From Abyssisolibacter fermentans (GTDB lineage: Bacteria; Bacillota; Clostridia; Tissierellales; MCWD3), in the NCBI RefSeq assembly GCF_001559865.1, contig NZ_LOHE01000002.1, forward strand, positions 102,490 through 166,489: DNA of 64,000 nt. Direction: 5' to 3'. The translations under genes and the position numbers were made by a program. Positions 45,864 to 54,335 of the stretch are shown in pieces. Below the pieces are notes generated by a model that saw only the letters and a program-made list of their open reading frames with translations, had not been told where the DNA came from and searched no databases. The first letter of the stretch is position 1, and every line of letters starts with the position of its first letter.

Positions 45864-47684
45864 ATGCTATATACCTTATCAGATGATTTAATTGATAAAA
45901 TAAAAGAAAATAATGACATTGTTGAAGTTATTTCTGATTATATAGAATTAAATAGGGCAGGAGCTAATTATAAAGCTTGTTGTCCATTTCATAAAGAAAA
46001 AACTCCATCATTTATGGTTTCTCCTACTAAACAGATATATCATTGTTTTGGGTGTGGAGAAGGAGGAGATGTGATTAGCTTTATATCAAAATATCTAAAT
46101 GTAGATTTTGTTGAAGCAGCAAAAATTTTAGCAGATAGAGCTGGTATAGAGTTAGAAAAAAAAGATGAAAATAATGAAATTAAAATCAGAAATGAAGTAT
46201 TGTTTCAAATTAATAGAGAAGCAGCTATATTTTTTTATAAAAACTTAAGAAATAATCCTAAAGCTGTTGCTTATTTACGTAATAGAGGTATAGATTATGA
46301 AACTATTAAGAATTTTGGCTTAGGATTTGCTCTTGATAATTGGGATGATTTAAAAAGATATTTAGTAAAAAAAGGATATGAAGAGAAGTTAATCTATAAA
46401 GCTGGTTTAATAGTTGAAAGGAATAATAAAAATGGGTATTACAACAGATTTAGAAATAGAGTTATATTTCCAATAAAAAATAATAGAAATAAAATTATTG
46501 GTTTTGGCGGAAGAGTTATAGATGATACTTTACCTAAATATTTAAACTCACCAGATACTCCGATTTTTAACAAAAGATATAATTTATATGGAATAAACAA
46601 TGTAATTAAGTATTCAGAAGATGAAAAAGTTTTTTTAGCTGAAGGCTATATGGATGTTATTACTTTGTTTAATCATGGTATTAAAAATGCAGTGGCTTCA
46701 TTAGGGACAGCATTCACTGAATATCAAGCAAAGTTATTAAAGAAATATAGAAGAGATGTTTATATTTGCTATGATTCAGATGAAGCCGGTCAAAATGCGG
46801 TTAATTCAGCTTTTGAAATTTTAAATAGATATGATATAAAAGCAAAGGTTGTAATATTTGATAGGGCTAAAGATCCTGATGAATATCTAAGAAAATATGG
46901 TATTAATATGTTTAATGAGTTAGTGAGAAATTCGCTTGGATTTATTGATTATAAAATACACTATTATAAGAAAAAATATGATTTACAAACTACTTCAGGT
47001 AAAATAGATTTTACAAAAGAAATAACAAAACTTCTTTCAAATATAAAAAGTTCAGTAGAAAAAGATGTGTATATTAAAAAAATATCTCAAGAAACGGGTA
47101 TTTCACCTGAAGCTATAAATAGAGATTCTTCGGGTTTTCTATATAGTAGCAAGGACAAGTATATAAAAAGACATTATAGATATACTAATAAGGATAAAAT
47201 ATCTCCAGTAAAAACTATACTGAAATCAGGCTACATGACTGCTGAAAACAGTTTACTCAATTTAATTATAACAGATAAAACTGTTTTTGATAAGATTAAT
47301 GATGAATTTAAGCCTAAAGATTTTTTAGATAAAATAGATATTAAAATAGCTGAAAAAATCTATGATATATATGAAAAAAGAAGTTATATCGATTTAGCCG
47401 ATCTAAAAGAAATATGTAATGATAAAGAATTGAATAAGTTAGAAGTTATTTTAGATTTGGATATAAAAATTAGTTACGATAGCAAAGAAAAAGCAGTAAA
47501 GGATTATATGAGTGTAATAAAGAGACAAAGCTTAAAACTTCAAAATGATAAAATTAAAAATCAAATAAATGAAATAGAAATAAAAAAAGATAAAAGTGTT
47601 GATGATATTAAAAAATTAAAGTTATTATTACAGCAACTTATAAAAATAAAAGAGAAGATAAGGCTTCATGATAAGTTTCACTAG
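45864..47684 (+). CDS. dnaG: DNA primase
   Basis: The 606-residue protein has an N-terminal zinc domain (CCPFHKEKTPSFMVSPTKQ with His, then CFGCGEGGDVISF). The TOPRIM domain carries AEGYMDVITL and DSDEAGQNA, and a C-terminal helicase-binding domain follows. It makes RNA primers for the replication fork. AAAGGAGG lies six nt before ATG 45864. It is followed 14 nt later by rpoD, forming the macromolecular synthesis operon. Confidence 0.98.
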   Translation: MLYTLSDDLIDKIKENNDIVEVISDYIELNRAGANYKACCPFHKEKTPSFMVSPTKQIYHCFGCGEGGDVISFISKYLNVDFVEAAKILADRAGIELEKKDENNEIKIRNEVLFQINREAAIFFYKNLRNNPKAVAYLRNRGIDYETIKNFGLGFALDNWDDLKRYLVKKGYEEKLIYKAGLIVERNNKNGYYNRFRNRVIFPIKNNRNKIIGFGGRVIDDTLPKYLNSPDTPIFNKRYNLYGINNVIKYSEDEKVFLAEGYMDVITLFNHGIKNAVASLGTAFTEYQAKLLKKYRRDVYICYDSDEAGQNAVNSAFEILNRYDIKAKVVIFDRAKDPDEYLRKYGINMFNELVRNSLGFIDYKIHYYKKKYDLQTTSGKIDFTKEITKLLSNIKSSVEKDVYIKKISQETGISPEAINRDSSGFLYSSKDKYIKRHYRYTNKDKISPVKTILKSGYMTAENSLLNLIITDKTVFDKINDEFKPKDFLDKIDIKIAEKIYDIYEKRSYIDLADLKEICNDKELNKLEVILDLDIKISYDSKEKAVKDYMSVIKRQSLKLQNDKIKNQINEIEIKKDKSVDDIKKLKLLLQQLIKIKEKIRLHDKFH

Positions 47685-47698
47685 AGGAGGCGTAAGTA

Positions 47699-48805
47699 AT
47701 GAGTAAGGTAGATAAAAAGAATTACAAAAATAAAGAAATATTGATTAAAGCAGCTAAAAAACTTATAGAAACAGGGAAGAAAAAGGGTGTCTTAACCTAC
47801 AAAGAAATAATAGATGCACTTGAAAATATGGATTTAAACCCTCAACAAATTGATGATATATACCAATCTTTAGAGGATATGGGAATTCAAATTGTTGGAA
47901 AGAAAAACAATGAAATTGTAGATAAAGATGAAGATAATGACATTACTAACGATGCATTACTTGTGCCTAAAGGAATAAATGTAGATGATCCCGTAAGAAT
48001 GTATTTAAAAGAAATAGGAAAAGTCCCTCTTTTAACAGCAGAAGAAGAAATTGATCTTGCTAAACGTATGGAAGAAGGAGACGAAGGAGCTAAAAGAAGG
48101 TTGGCAGAAGCAAACCTAAGACTTGTTGTTAGTATTGCAAAAAGATACGTTGGTAGAGGTATGTTGTTTCTTGATTTAATTCAAGAAGGAAATATGGGTT
48201 TGATAAAAGCTGTTGAAAAATTTGATTATACTAAAGGATACAAATTTAGTACTTATGCTACTTGGTGGATACGTCAAGCAATAACTAGAGCTATCGCTGA
48301 TCAAGCTAGAACGATAAGAATACCTGTACACATGGTAGAAACGATAAATAAACTTATAAGAGTTTCTAGACAATTATTGCAAGACTTGGGAAGAGATCCT
48401 TTACCAGAAGAAATAGCAACTGAAATGAATTTAGATGAAGAAAAAGTACGAGAAATAATAAAAATTGCTCAAGAACCAGTATCATTAGAGACACCTATTG
48501 GAGAAGAAGAGGATAGTCATTTAGGCGATTTTTTACCAGATACTGAAGCTCAGGCACCTTCTGAAGCTGCAACGTTTACAATGCTAAAAGAACAACTTAT
48601 AGAGGTATTAGACACATTAACTGAAAGAGAGCAAAAAGTATTAAGATTAAGATTTGGTTTAGATGATGGGAGAGCAAGAACTTTAGAAGAAGTTGGAAGA
48701 GAATTTGATGTAACCCGTGAAAGAATTAGACAGATTGAAGCTAAGGCTTTGAGAAAATTAAGACATCCTAGTAGAAGTAAAAAATTAAAAGACTTTTTAG
48801 AGTAA
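47699..48805 (+). CDS. rpoD: RNA polymerase primary sigma factor (SigA)
   Basis: The 368-residue protein is a housekeeping sigma factor. Region 1.1 is short. Region 1.2 starts [17 protein letters not shown]. Regions 2.1-2.4 include [20 protein letters not shown] and the -10-binding [17 protein letters not shown]. Region 4.2 is the -35-binding helix-turn-helix [20 protein letters not shown]. All sigma-A promoters listed here would be read by this protein. AGGAGGCG precedes ATG 47699. Confidence 0.98.
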   Translation: MSKVDKKNYKNKEILIKAAKKLIETGKKKGVLTYKEIIDALENMDLNPQQIDDIYQSLEDMGIQIVGKKNNEIVDKDEDNDITNDALLVPKGINVDDPVRMYLKEIGKVPLLTAEEEIDLAKRMEEGDEGAKRRLAEANLRLVVSIAKRYVGRGMLFLDLIQEGNMGLIKAVEKFDYTKGYKFSTYATWWIRQAITRAIADQARTIRIPVHMVETINKLIRVSRQLLQDLGRDPLPEEIATEMNLDEEKVREIIKIAQEPVSLETPIGEEEDSHLGDFLPDTEAQAPSEAATFTMLKEQLIEVLDTLTEREQKVLRLRFGLDDGRARTLEEVGREFDVTRERIRQIEAKALRKLRHPSRSKKLKDFLE

Positions 48806-49001
48806 AAAAATTCTATTAGAGTATTTTGGCTTGTTAAGTTAATTAAAAAAGTAGTTTAACTACAGCTAAATATCTAGATATCAGGTAAATTTTAAATCAC
48901 TTGACTCAAAAAAAATTACTTACTCCTACTTATGATTTGAGTCTAAATAATTGATAAATTAGCTTTTTATAGCTTGTATAGTTCGTATAAGAAAATGAGA
49001 T
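48806..49001. other. Non-coding gap after rpoD
   Basis: AT-rich with one symmetric hairpin, GACTCAAA (48903-48910) with TTTGAGTC (48936-48943). Its loop contains CTTACTCCTACTTATGA, a piece of the interspersed core. I see no gene. The gap from 49046 to the trmK RBS holds nothing recognisable. Confidence 0.5.
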
Positions 49002-49045
49002 AAAGCGAGCGATCTGAATATATTTATTCAGTATTCTCGCTTTTA
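49002..49045 (+). terminator. Terminator of dnaG-rpoD
   Basis: A two-part stem: AAAGCGAG (49002-49009) with CTCGCTTT (49036-49043), and inner CTGAATA (49014-49020) with TATTCAG (49025-49031), followed by TTTT. Confidence 0.85.
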
Positions 49046-49225
49046 ATTATATGTAGTATGTATTGTGAAAATTGAATAAATACAACTTATTTTTCAAATG
49101 TATGCATACATATTTATTTAGCTTTAGAAGTTTAGATTTATTTTTATAAGAATTTATTGAAACATACTAAAAAGTTTTTCTCTACTTATAGAAGTTGGAG
49201 TCTAAAAAATGTAAAGGAGAAAATT

Positions 49226-49927
49226 ATGAAACTTTCACCTAGATTAACAAGTATAGTAAATATGGTTCCAAAAGAGAGTCTGGTAGTTGATATTGGAACA
49301 GATCATGGTTTTGTACCTGTATATTTGATAGAAAACAAAATCTGTAATTATATAATAGCTTCAGATGTAAATATAGGACCATTAAATATAGCTAAAGAAT
49401 ATATAAAAAGTAAAAACTTAACTGAAAAAATAGAAACAAGATTAGGTAGTGGATTAAAAGTATTAGATCCTAATGAAGTTGATGTAGCAATTATAGCAGG
49501 TATGGGTGGTATTTTAATTGCTGACATATTAGAAGCTTCAAGGGAAGTTGCTAAATCTATACCTTTTTTTATTTTACAACCGATGACAGCATCAGATAAA
49601 TTGAGAAAATATTTATACGATAATGATTATTCAATAATAAATGAAAAGTTGTCAAGAGAAAGTGATAGAGTATATGAAATATTATTAGTAAAGCATAAAA
49701 AAGAAAAAATTACAGATAGCATTTATTATGAAATAGGAAAAAAATTAATTGAACAAAAAGACCCACTATTAGAGTTTTTTATTAGCAAAAAACTTGATAA
49801 GATAAATAAAATTTTGAACAATATTAAAGATAATAGTGAAAATAATGAAAAGTACAAAGATTTACAAAAAAAATACAATAAAATATTGGAGGTGAAGAAT
49901 AAATATGAAAGTGAAAAAGATATGTGA
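49226..49927 (+). CDS. trmK: tRNA (adenine22-N1)-methyltransferase TrmK
   Basis: The 233-residue protein has a Rossmann SAM-binding motif VVDIGTDHGFVPVYLIE near residue 19, then ASDVNIGPLNIAKEYI and GMGGILIADIL. It methylates A22 in tRNA-Ser and related tRNAs. A C-terminal coiled coil (~190-233) is typical of TrmK. The start is ATG 49226, with AAAGGAG 6-7 nt upstream; an ATG at 49157 gives 23 extra residues with no RBS. The end overlaps nif3 by 23 nt. Confidence 0.95.
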   Translation: MKLSPRLTSIVNMVPKESLVVDIGTDHGFVPVYLIENKICNYIIASDVNIGPLNIAKEYIKSKNLTEKIETRLGSGLKVLDPNEVDVAIIAGMGGILIADILEASREVAKSIPFFILQPMTASDKLRKYLYDNDYSIINEKLSRESDRVYEILLVKHKKEKITDSIYYEIGKKLIEQKDPLLEFFISKKLDKINKILNNIKDNSENNEKYKDLQKKYNKILEVKNKYESEKDM

Positions 49928-51008
49928 TGCAATGAATAAACTTGCTCCTGTCAAGCTAGCTGAAAAATGGGATAATTGTGGTTTGCAAATTGGAAATCCC
50001 CATAAAGAAGTTAAAAAAATACTATTAGCATTAGATGCAACTGAAGCTATAGTAACTGAAGCTGTAAAGTTAAATTATGATATGATTATAACTCATCATC
50101 CTTTTATTTTTAAGCCATTGAATAGTATTGATTTGAGTACTTATAAAGGTAGATTAATAAAAAAATTAATTAATAATGATATTGCCATATACTCTAGCCA
50201 TACTAATTTAGATGCTTGTAAAGATGGAGTAAATGATGTATTATCAAAGGTTTTAGATTTAAAAGACGTTGAAATTTTGGATGATAGTAGTATTGAAAAA
50301 TTCTTAAAAATCATAGTCTATGTACCTACGACTCATGCAGAAGCTCTTAGAGAAAAACTAAATGAGGCTGGGGCAGGAGATATTGGTAATTATAGTCATT
50401 GTAGCTTTACTACTGAAGGTATAGGTACTTTTATGCCAAAAGAAAATACCAATCCTTTTATAGGAGAGGTTAATAGGCTAGAAAAAGTTAATGAAGCTAA
50501 AATTGAAACAATAATACATAAGACAGCTTTAAATAACATAATAGATATTATATTAAAGAACCATCCATATGAAGAACCAGCATATGATATTTATCAATTA
50601 GAAAACAAACAAATTATTAGTGGAATAGGAAGAATTGGTTATATATCTAAAACAATGACATTAGAAGATTTAGCTAAGTTTACGAATAAGAAACTAAGAT
50701 GTACGAGTATGAGAGTATATGGAGATTTAAAAAGAGCTATAAAAAGAGTTGCGGTTTGTGGAGGAAGTGGGGCTTCATATATAACGCTAGCATCAGCAAA
50801 GGGTGCAGATGTATTAATAACAGGAGATATACGTTCATTTGAAGCACAGCAAGCATATGAACTTGGAATAGCAGTCATTGATGCAGAACATTACAATACT
50901 GAAAGAGTTGTATTAAAAGAATTACAAGAATATTTGCATAGGTTAGAAAAAGAAATTCATATATCAATTTCAAATAATGATAATAATGCCCAGTATTATA
51001 TTATTTAA
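49905..51008 (+). CDS. Nif3-like dinuclear metal centre hexameric protein (YqfO)
   Basis: The 367-residue protein has KWDNCGLQIGNP near the start, then ITHHPFIFKPL and HTNLDACKDGVND for metal binding, and DAEHYNTE near the end. A central PII/CutA-like insertion (~residues 130-230) is the longer Firmicutes form. It is annotated as a GTP cyclohydrolase 1 type 2 homologue, but the true role is unsettled. RBS GGAGGTG lies within trmK, so the two are translationally coupled. Confidence 0.94.
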   Translation: MKVKKICDAMNKLAPVKLAEKWDNCGLQIGNPHKEVKKILLALDATEAIVTEAVKLNYDMIITHHPFIFKPLNSIDLSTYKGRLIKKLINNDIAIYSSHTNLDACKDGVNDVLSKVLDLKDVEILDDSSIEKFLKIIVYVPTTHAEALREKLNEAGAGDIGNYSHCSFTTEGIGTFMPKENTNPFIGEVNRLEKVNEAKIETIIHKTALNNIIDIILKNHPYEEPAYDIYQLENKQIISGIGRIGYISKTMTLEDLAKFTNKKLRCTSMRVYGDLKRAIKRVAVCGGSGASYITLASAKGADVLITGDIRSFEAQQAYELGIAVIDAEHYNTERVVLKELQEYLHRLEKEIHISISNNDNNAQYYII

Positions 51009-51429
51009 ACGTTATTGGTGACTAAAAATATATTTAAAACATAGCCAAAAGTATGTATTGATGATAAAATATAAATAGAAAATAAAACTAAAGAACTATA
51101 TTTATAAATAGATTTATTATTTTAGTAAAGAAATAAAAAAATATGCATCATTCCTTTGTTTTTAAATAATTTAAATTGTATTAGATTTATTCTTTGTCTT
51201 AGTATGGCATTTGATTAAAAATCGTAGATTTTAGATATCTGTTTAAATTAATATAGTTATGTAGGCTTTAAAATTAATAAAATAAAAAATGTGAATATTT
51301 ATAAAATTTAGAAATATACTAGAACATATAATTTGTACAAGAATTTATATAGATACTAAAATTTATGAAGAATTAGGAATTTAAAAGAGAGGAGGAGCTA
51401 CTTATAGAATATATATTATAGAATGTAAT
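51009..51429. other. Non-coding gap after nif3
   Basis: AT-rich, with no gene recognised. A perfect-looking small palindrome, TAAAAATCGTAGATTTTA (51215-51232), is the interspersed core stem in reverse orientation. AGAGAGGAGGAGC at about 51388-51400 is an isolated SD-like sequence without a following open frame. Confidence 0.5.
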
Positions 51430-51602
51430 TTAACCTTGAGTATTCATCTAATACCCAAATAATATGCTGTATAGTTCTGAATTAGAAGATTTCAGTGAAT
51501 TCGAAGGCATACCGAGTTGATATGTCGAGAATTTAATGAATACCTTATAATCAGAAGGATATAGTAGAGTGTCTAATTTTCTATGAATAATCTAGGTTTA
51601 TG
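51430..51602 (+). mobile_element. Inverted-end element upstream of the C4 zinc-ribbon gene
   Basis: The left end TAACCTTGAGTATTCATC and the right end TTCTATGAATAATCTAGGTTTA are inverted copies. The interior carries ATATGCTGT...GATTTCAGTGAATTCGAAGG and GCATACCGAGTTG, shared with the elements at 28674 and 63891. No core hairpin is present, so this may represent a basal form. Confidence 0.8.
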
Positions 51603-51637
51603 TATATATTCTGCAATAATTAAGTGGCAGTCACAGT

Positions 51638-52357
51638 ATGAATCAAGTACTTTTATTGTGGGAACTTCAACAAAACCAATCTGAACTAGAGAAAATTGGT
51701 AAGAAGCTTCAAGAAATAAAAAAAGAGGACAAGCTTGAGAATATTAAACTTGGATTAAAACAGCTGGAGTATGATTTGACAACTAACAAGACTCACCTTG
51801 AAATGAAAAAAATAGAGGTTAAAAGAAGTGAAAAAAAACATAAACAAATAGAAGATAATTTAAAGCTAGTTACTTCAAAATTATACGATGGTAGTATATC
51901 AAATATTAAGCAGCTTACACAATTACAAGAAGAAGAAACGTCTTTAAGAAAACAGTGTACAGAGTTAGAGAATAAAATTTACGAAGATATGGAGAAAATA
52001 GAAGAATATATAAACAATATAGAAATCAAGCAAGTCGAGTTTGACAAGTTAAATAAAAGCGTAGCTGTATTACAAAAAAAATATACGAATGATACAGCTG
52101 ATTTATACAAAATTTATAATGAGCTTCTAGAAAAAATAAAAAAAGTAAATGAAAAAATTGACCCAGAATTCCTAAAAAAATATAATTTAATTATTAAAAG
52201 AAAGCATAAAGCTGTAGTAAAAATTAAAAATGAATGTTGTACGGGATGTCATATGAATATTTCTTTATCTACTATTTCAAAATTAAAAAAAGACAAAGCA
52301 GTATGTTATTGTGATAATTGTGGAAGAATATTGTTATATACTAATAAAGATGAATAA
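51638..52357 (+). CDS. Coiled-coil protein with C4-type zinc ribbon (DUF164/YlxR-unrelated)
   Basis: The 239-residue protein is a long coiled coil (~residues 8-185, rich in Lys/Glu heptads) with a C-terminal zinc ribbon (CCTGCHMNIS and CYCDNCGRIL). This matches the DUF164 family, thought to bind nucleic acid; the role is unknown. The RBS is weak (AAGTGGCAG). It commonly lies between nif3 and rnpB in Clostridia, as here. The leader contains an interspersed element. Confidence 0.88.
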   Translation: MNQVLLLWELQQNQSELEKIGKKLQEIKKEDKLENIKLGLKQLEYDLTTNKTHLEMKKIEVKRSEKKHKQIEDNLKLVTSKLYDGSISNIKQLTQLQEEETSLRKQCTELENKIYEDMEKIEEYINNIEIKQVEFDKLNKSVAVLQKKYTNDTADLYKIYNELLEKIKKVNEKIDPEFLKKYNLIIKRKHKAVVKIKNECCTGCHMNISLSTISKLKKDKAVCYCDNCGRILLYTNKDE

Positions 52358-52427
52358 AGTTACCACAGGCTATAAATAAAAATAAGCATAATTACATAAA
52401 TAAGATAAAAAAAGCAATAATAAACAT

Positions 52428-52457
52428 TTGACAGTATACATACATATATGTTAAACT
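52428..52457 (+). promoter_or_regulatory. Sigma-A promoter of rnpB
   Basis: TTGACA (52428-52433), an 18-nt spacer and TAAACT (52452-52457) with an extended TG. The mature RNA start is about 40 nt downstream. Confidence 0.7.
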
Positions 52458-52495
52458 AGTTCTTGCGCGATAAAGATAATAATTGAAAATTTAAT

Positions 52496-52842
52496 ATACG
52501 AGTAAGTCAGACAGTTGCATGTTAATGCATGAGGAAAGTCCGAGCTCCAAAGGGCAAAGGTGCTGGGTAATACCCAGTGGGGGCAACCCTAAGGATAGTG
52601 CAACAGAAATAAACCGCCTATCATTTTATGATAGGTAAGGATGGAAAGGTGAGGTAAGAGCTCACCAGCAGTTAGGTGACTAACTGGCTATGTAAACCCC
52701 ATCTGGAGCAAGACCAAGTAGGGACTAAAAAAGGCAGCTGCCCGTTGCCGTCCCGTAGGTAGGTCGCTGGAACCTATTGGCAACAATAGGTCTAGATAGA
52801 TAACTGTCAAATACAGAACTCGGCTTATAGACTTGCTCGTAT
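52496..52842 (+). ncRNA. rnpB: RNase P RNA, bacterial type A
   Basis: The ends pair perfectly as helix P1 (ATACGAGTAAGTC, 52496-52508, with GACTTGCTCGTAT, 52830-52842). Conserved segments are GAGGAAAGTCCGAGCTCC (P3-P4 side), GGATAGTGCAACAGAAATAA (J11/12), AAACCCCATCTGGAGCAAG and CAGAACTCGGCTTATAG near the 3' end. It is the catalytic RNA that trims tRNA 5' leaders with RnpA. A terminator follows 10 nt after the 3' end. Confidence 0.98.
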
Positions 52843-52852
52843 AAAAACATAT

Positions 52853-52887
52853 AAAACACTGCATTTGAGTTGTAGTGTTTTTTATTT
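52853..52887 (+). terminator. Rho-independent terminator of rnpB
   Basis: AAAACACTGCA (52853-52863) pairs with TGTAGTGTTTT (52871-52881, one mismatch), followed by TTATTTT. It overlaps, on the other strand, the end of the integrase-like reading frame. Confidence 0.85.
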
Positions 52888-52888
52888 T

Positions 52889-53053
52889 GTCACCGGACAA
52901 TAAATTATTTAGTTTTTCAGTAGCTTTCTTTTGCAGTTCCATGTTTACATGAGAATAAATGTTAAGAGTAGTATTTATATCTGAAAGACCTAATCTTGGT
53001 TGAATTACTTTAAAGTCTACACCTTGGGATAATAAAACAGATTGCGTATCATG
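52889..53053 (-). pseudogene. 3' remnant of a tyrosine recombinase (integrase)
   Basis: The minus-strand frame from 53053 reads HDTQSVLLSQGVDFKVIQPR, then LGLSDINTTLNIYSHVN and a helical tail ending ATEKLNNLLSGD. This is the C-terminal end of a phage-type integrase with its catalytic Tyr in NIYSHV. A stop codon lies directly upstream, and the catalytic Arg and rest of the gene are missing. Downstream the frame runs antisense through the rnpB terminator and rnpB. It looks like the remains of an element once inserted at rnpB. Confidence 0.75.
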
Positions 53054-53306
53054 TTATGTTTATAAATAACTAAAGAAGGAATGAAGCTGTTGAAATTGAT
53101 AGGATAGGTGTGAGCCTACCTTTCTTATTTTATTTATTTGAAAAATAAGAGTATTAGATTTATTAACAGCAAAAAACAAAATATGCAAAATGTTAAATAA
53201 TAGAAATAATTATTAAGACCATTTAAAAATATGTTAAAAGTATGTTAATGGAATTACTGGTGGATAATACATATAATTAAATATATAAAGCGAAGGGGGA
53301 ATAGAT

Positions 53307-53759
53307 ATGAAAAAGAGAATAATAGCATTAATGTTAGGCTTAGTATTAGTTCTTAGTACAGGAGTAGTATTTGCAGATGGACCTATATGGCCAAAAGACA
53401 TACAAGAAAACGGACCAATTTGGCCAAAAGATACACAGCATAATGGACCAATCTGGCCGAAAGATACTAACGGGCCAATTTGGCCGAGAAATATTAAAGG
53501 TAATGGACCAATAGAACCACCTGTAAGTTTAAACGATGGACCAATAGAGCCACCAATGGGTTTAGATTGCGGGCCAATAGAGCCACCAATGGGTTTACAT
53601 TGCGGACCAATAGAGCCACCAATGGGTTTAGATGGTGGACCAATAGAACCACCAATGGGTTTAGATGGTGGACCAATAGAACCACCAATGGGTTTAGATG
53701 GTGGGCCAATAGAACCACCAATGGGTTTAGATGGTGGACCAATAGAGGAACCTGTGTAA
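53307..53759 (+). CDS. Secreted tandem-repeat protein built of GPI[W/E]P units
   Basis: The 150-residue protein has a signal peptide (residues 1-23, cleavage expected after VVFA). Twelve tandem units then fill the rest of the chain. Four are of the form GPIWPKDxQxN (11, 11, 9 and 11 residues). Seven are GPIEPPMGLDG-like (11 residues each; two end in Cys, GLDC and GLHC). The last is GPIEEPV. No family is recognised. Units of the second type are nearly identical at DNA level (33-bp period), pointing to recent expansion. RBS GAAGGGGG precedes ATG 53307. It stands alone, with a hairpin downstream. It could be a secreted peptide precursor, a cell-surface coat or a spore-associated protein; none is shown. 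Confidence 0.85.
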   Translation: MKKRIIALMLGLVLVLSTGVVFADGPIWPKDIQENGPIWPKDTQHNGPIWPKDTNGPIWPRNIKGNGPIEPPVSLNDGPIEPPMGLDCGPIEPPMGLHCGPIEPPMGLDGGPIEPPMGLDGGPIEPPMGLDGGPIEPPMGLDGGPIEEPV

Positions 53760-53777
53760 ATAATATTTTATATAATT

Positions 53778-53809
53778 TAAAGGAGTGAGAAAATAATCTC
53801 ACTCCTTTA
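53778..53809 (+). terminator. Terminator hairpin of the GPI-repeat gene
   Basis: A perfect 13-bp stem (TAAAGGAGTGAGA, 53778-53790, with TCTCACTCCTTTA, 53797-53809) and a 6-nt loop. There is no long T run after it. Confidence 0.75.
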
Positions 53810-54335
53810 AATCATTACCGAAAATTGTACTTTTAGTAAAAAAATTAGTTTTTAAGTATTATTGGCAAAGGAATATATAAACAGGAAGAGTTGTTTCAGT
53901 AGTATAATGGTAATCACATGAAGCTTCAAAACCTACAATACATGCCATTTCTGAAAAGAAACCTTAGCAAAGCTAGGAAGTTCACTATAATATAAGGGTA
54001 AAATAGTATTGAATATGAATATTTTAGGTAGTTGCAAAATGCAAATTAAAAAATGTGGATAACTTTTAATGTTTTATCTCATTAGTTTTTAGCGAGGGGA
54101 ACCATCTCTACACGTGATCATATAGTTTTTTCAAATGGTTGTTTAAATAAATGACTTACAGGAAGACAAGATATAAAGTCTAAGTAAAGAGATTGATGAA
54201 AAAATACTTTAATGTACATTTAGATATAAATACTAAAAATAATTAAAAAAATTAGCGTAGTATACAAAATATAGGAATTCTGCTATAATATAAACAGGTA
54301 AATTGTTATAAAATGTTTTTATAGGGGGTATAATT
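53810..54335. other. Non-coding gap with one folded segment
   Basis: The segment 53894-53956 has nested pairing: TTTCAG with CTGAAA, AATGG with CCATT, and CATG on each side of the loop. It could be a small RNA or a decayed tRNA-like sequence, but it lacks a T-arm and acceptor. A second stretch at 54091-54120 (GCGAGGGGAACCATC) is similar in wording to the start of the hairpin at 25053. I see no gene. Confidence 0.35.

Noticed and set aside
52688..52942. 84-residue protein on the minus strand
   Set aside because: Most of the frame is antisense to rnpB; only its first residues derive from the integrase remnant, which is reported instead.
53494..53802. Repeat proteins in other frames over the GPI-repeat gene
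   Set aside because: Tandem 33-bp units keep other frames open (one on each strand), but these lack an RBS and a signal peptide and are shadows of the real gene.
53894..53956. tRNA gene
   Set aside because: TAGTATAATGGTAATCACATG resembles a D-arm, but no T-arm (GTTCGAATC type), no acceptor stem and no CCA-type end are visible.
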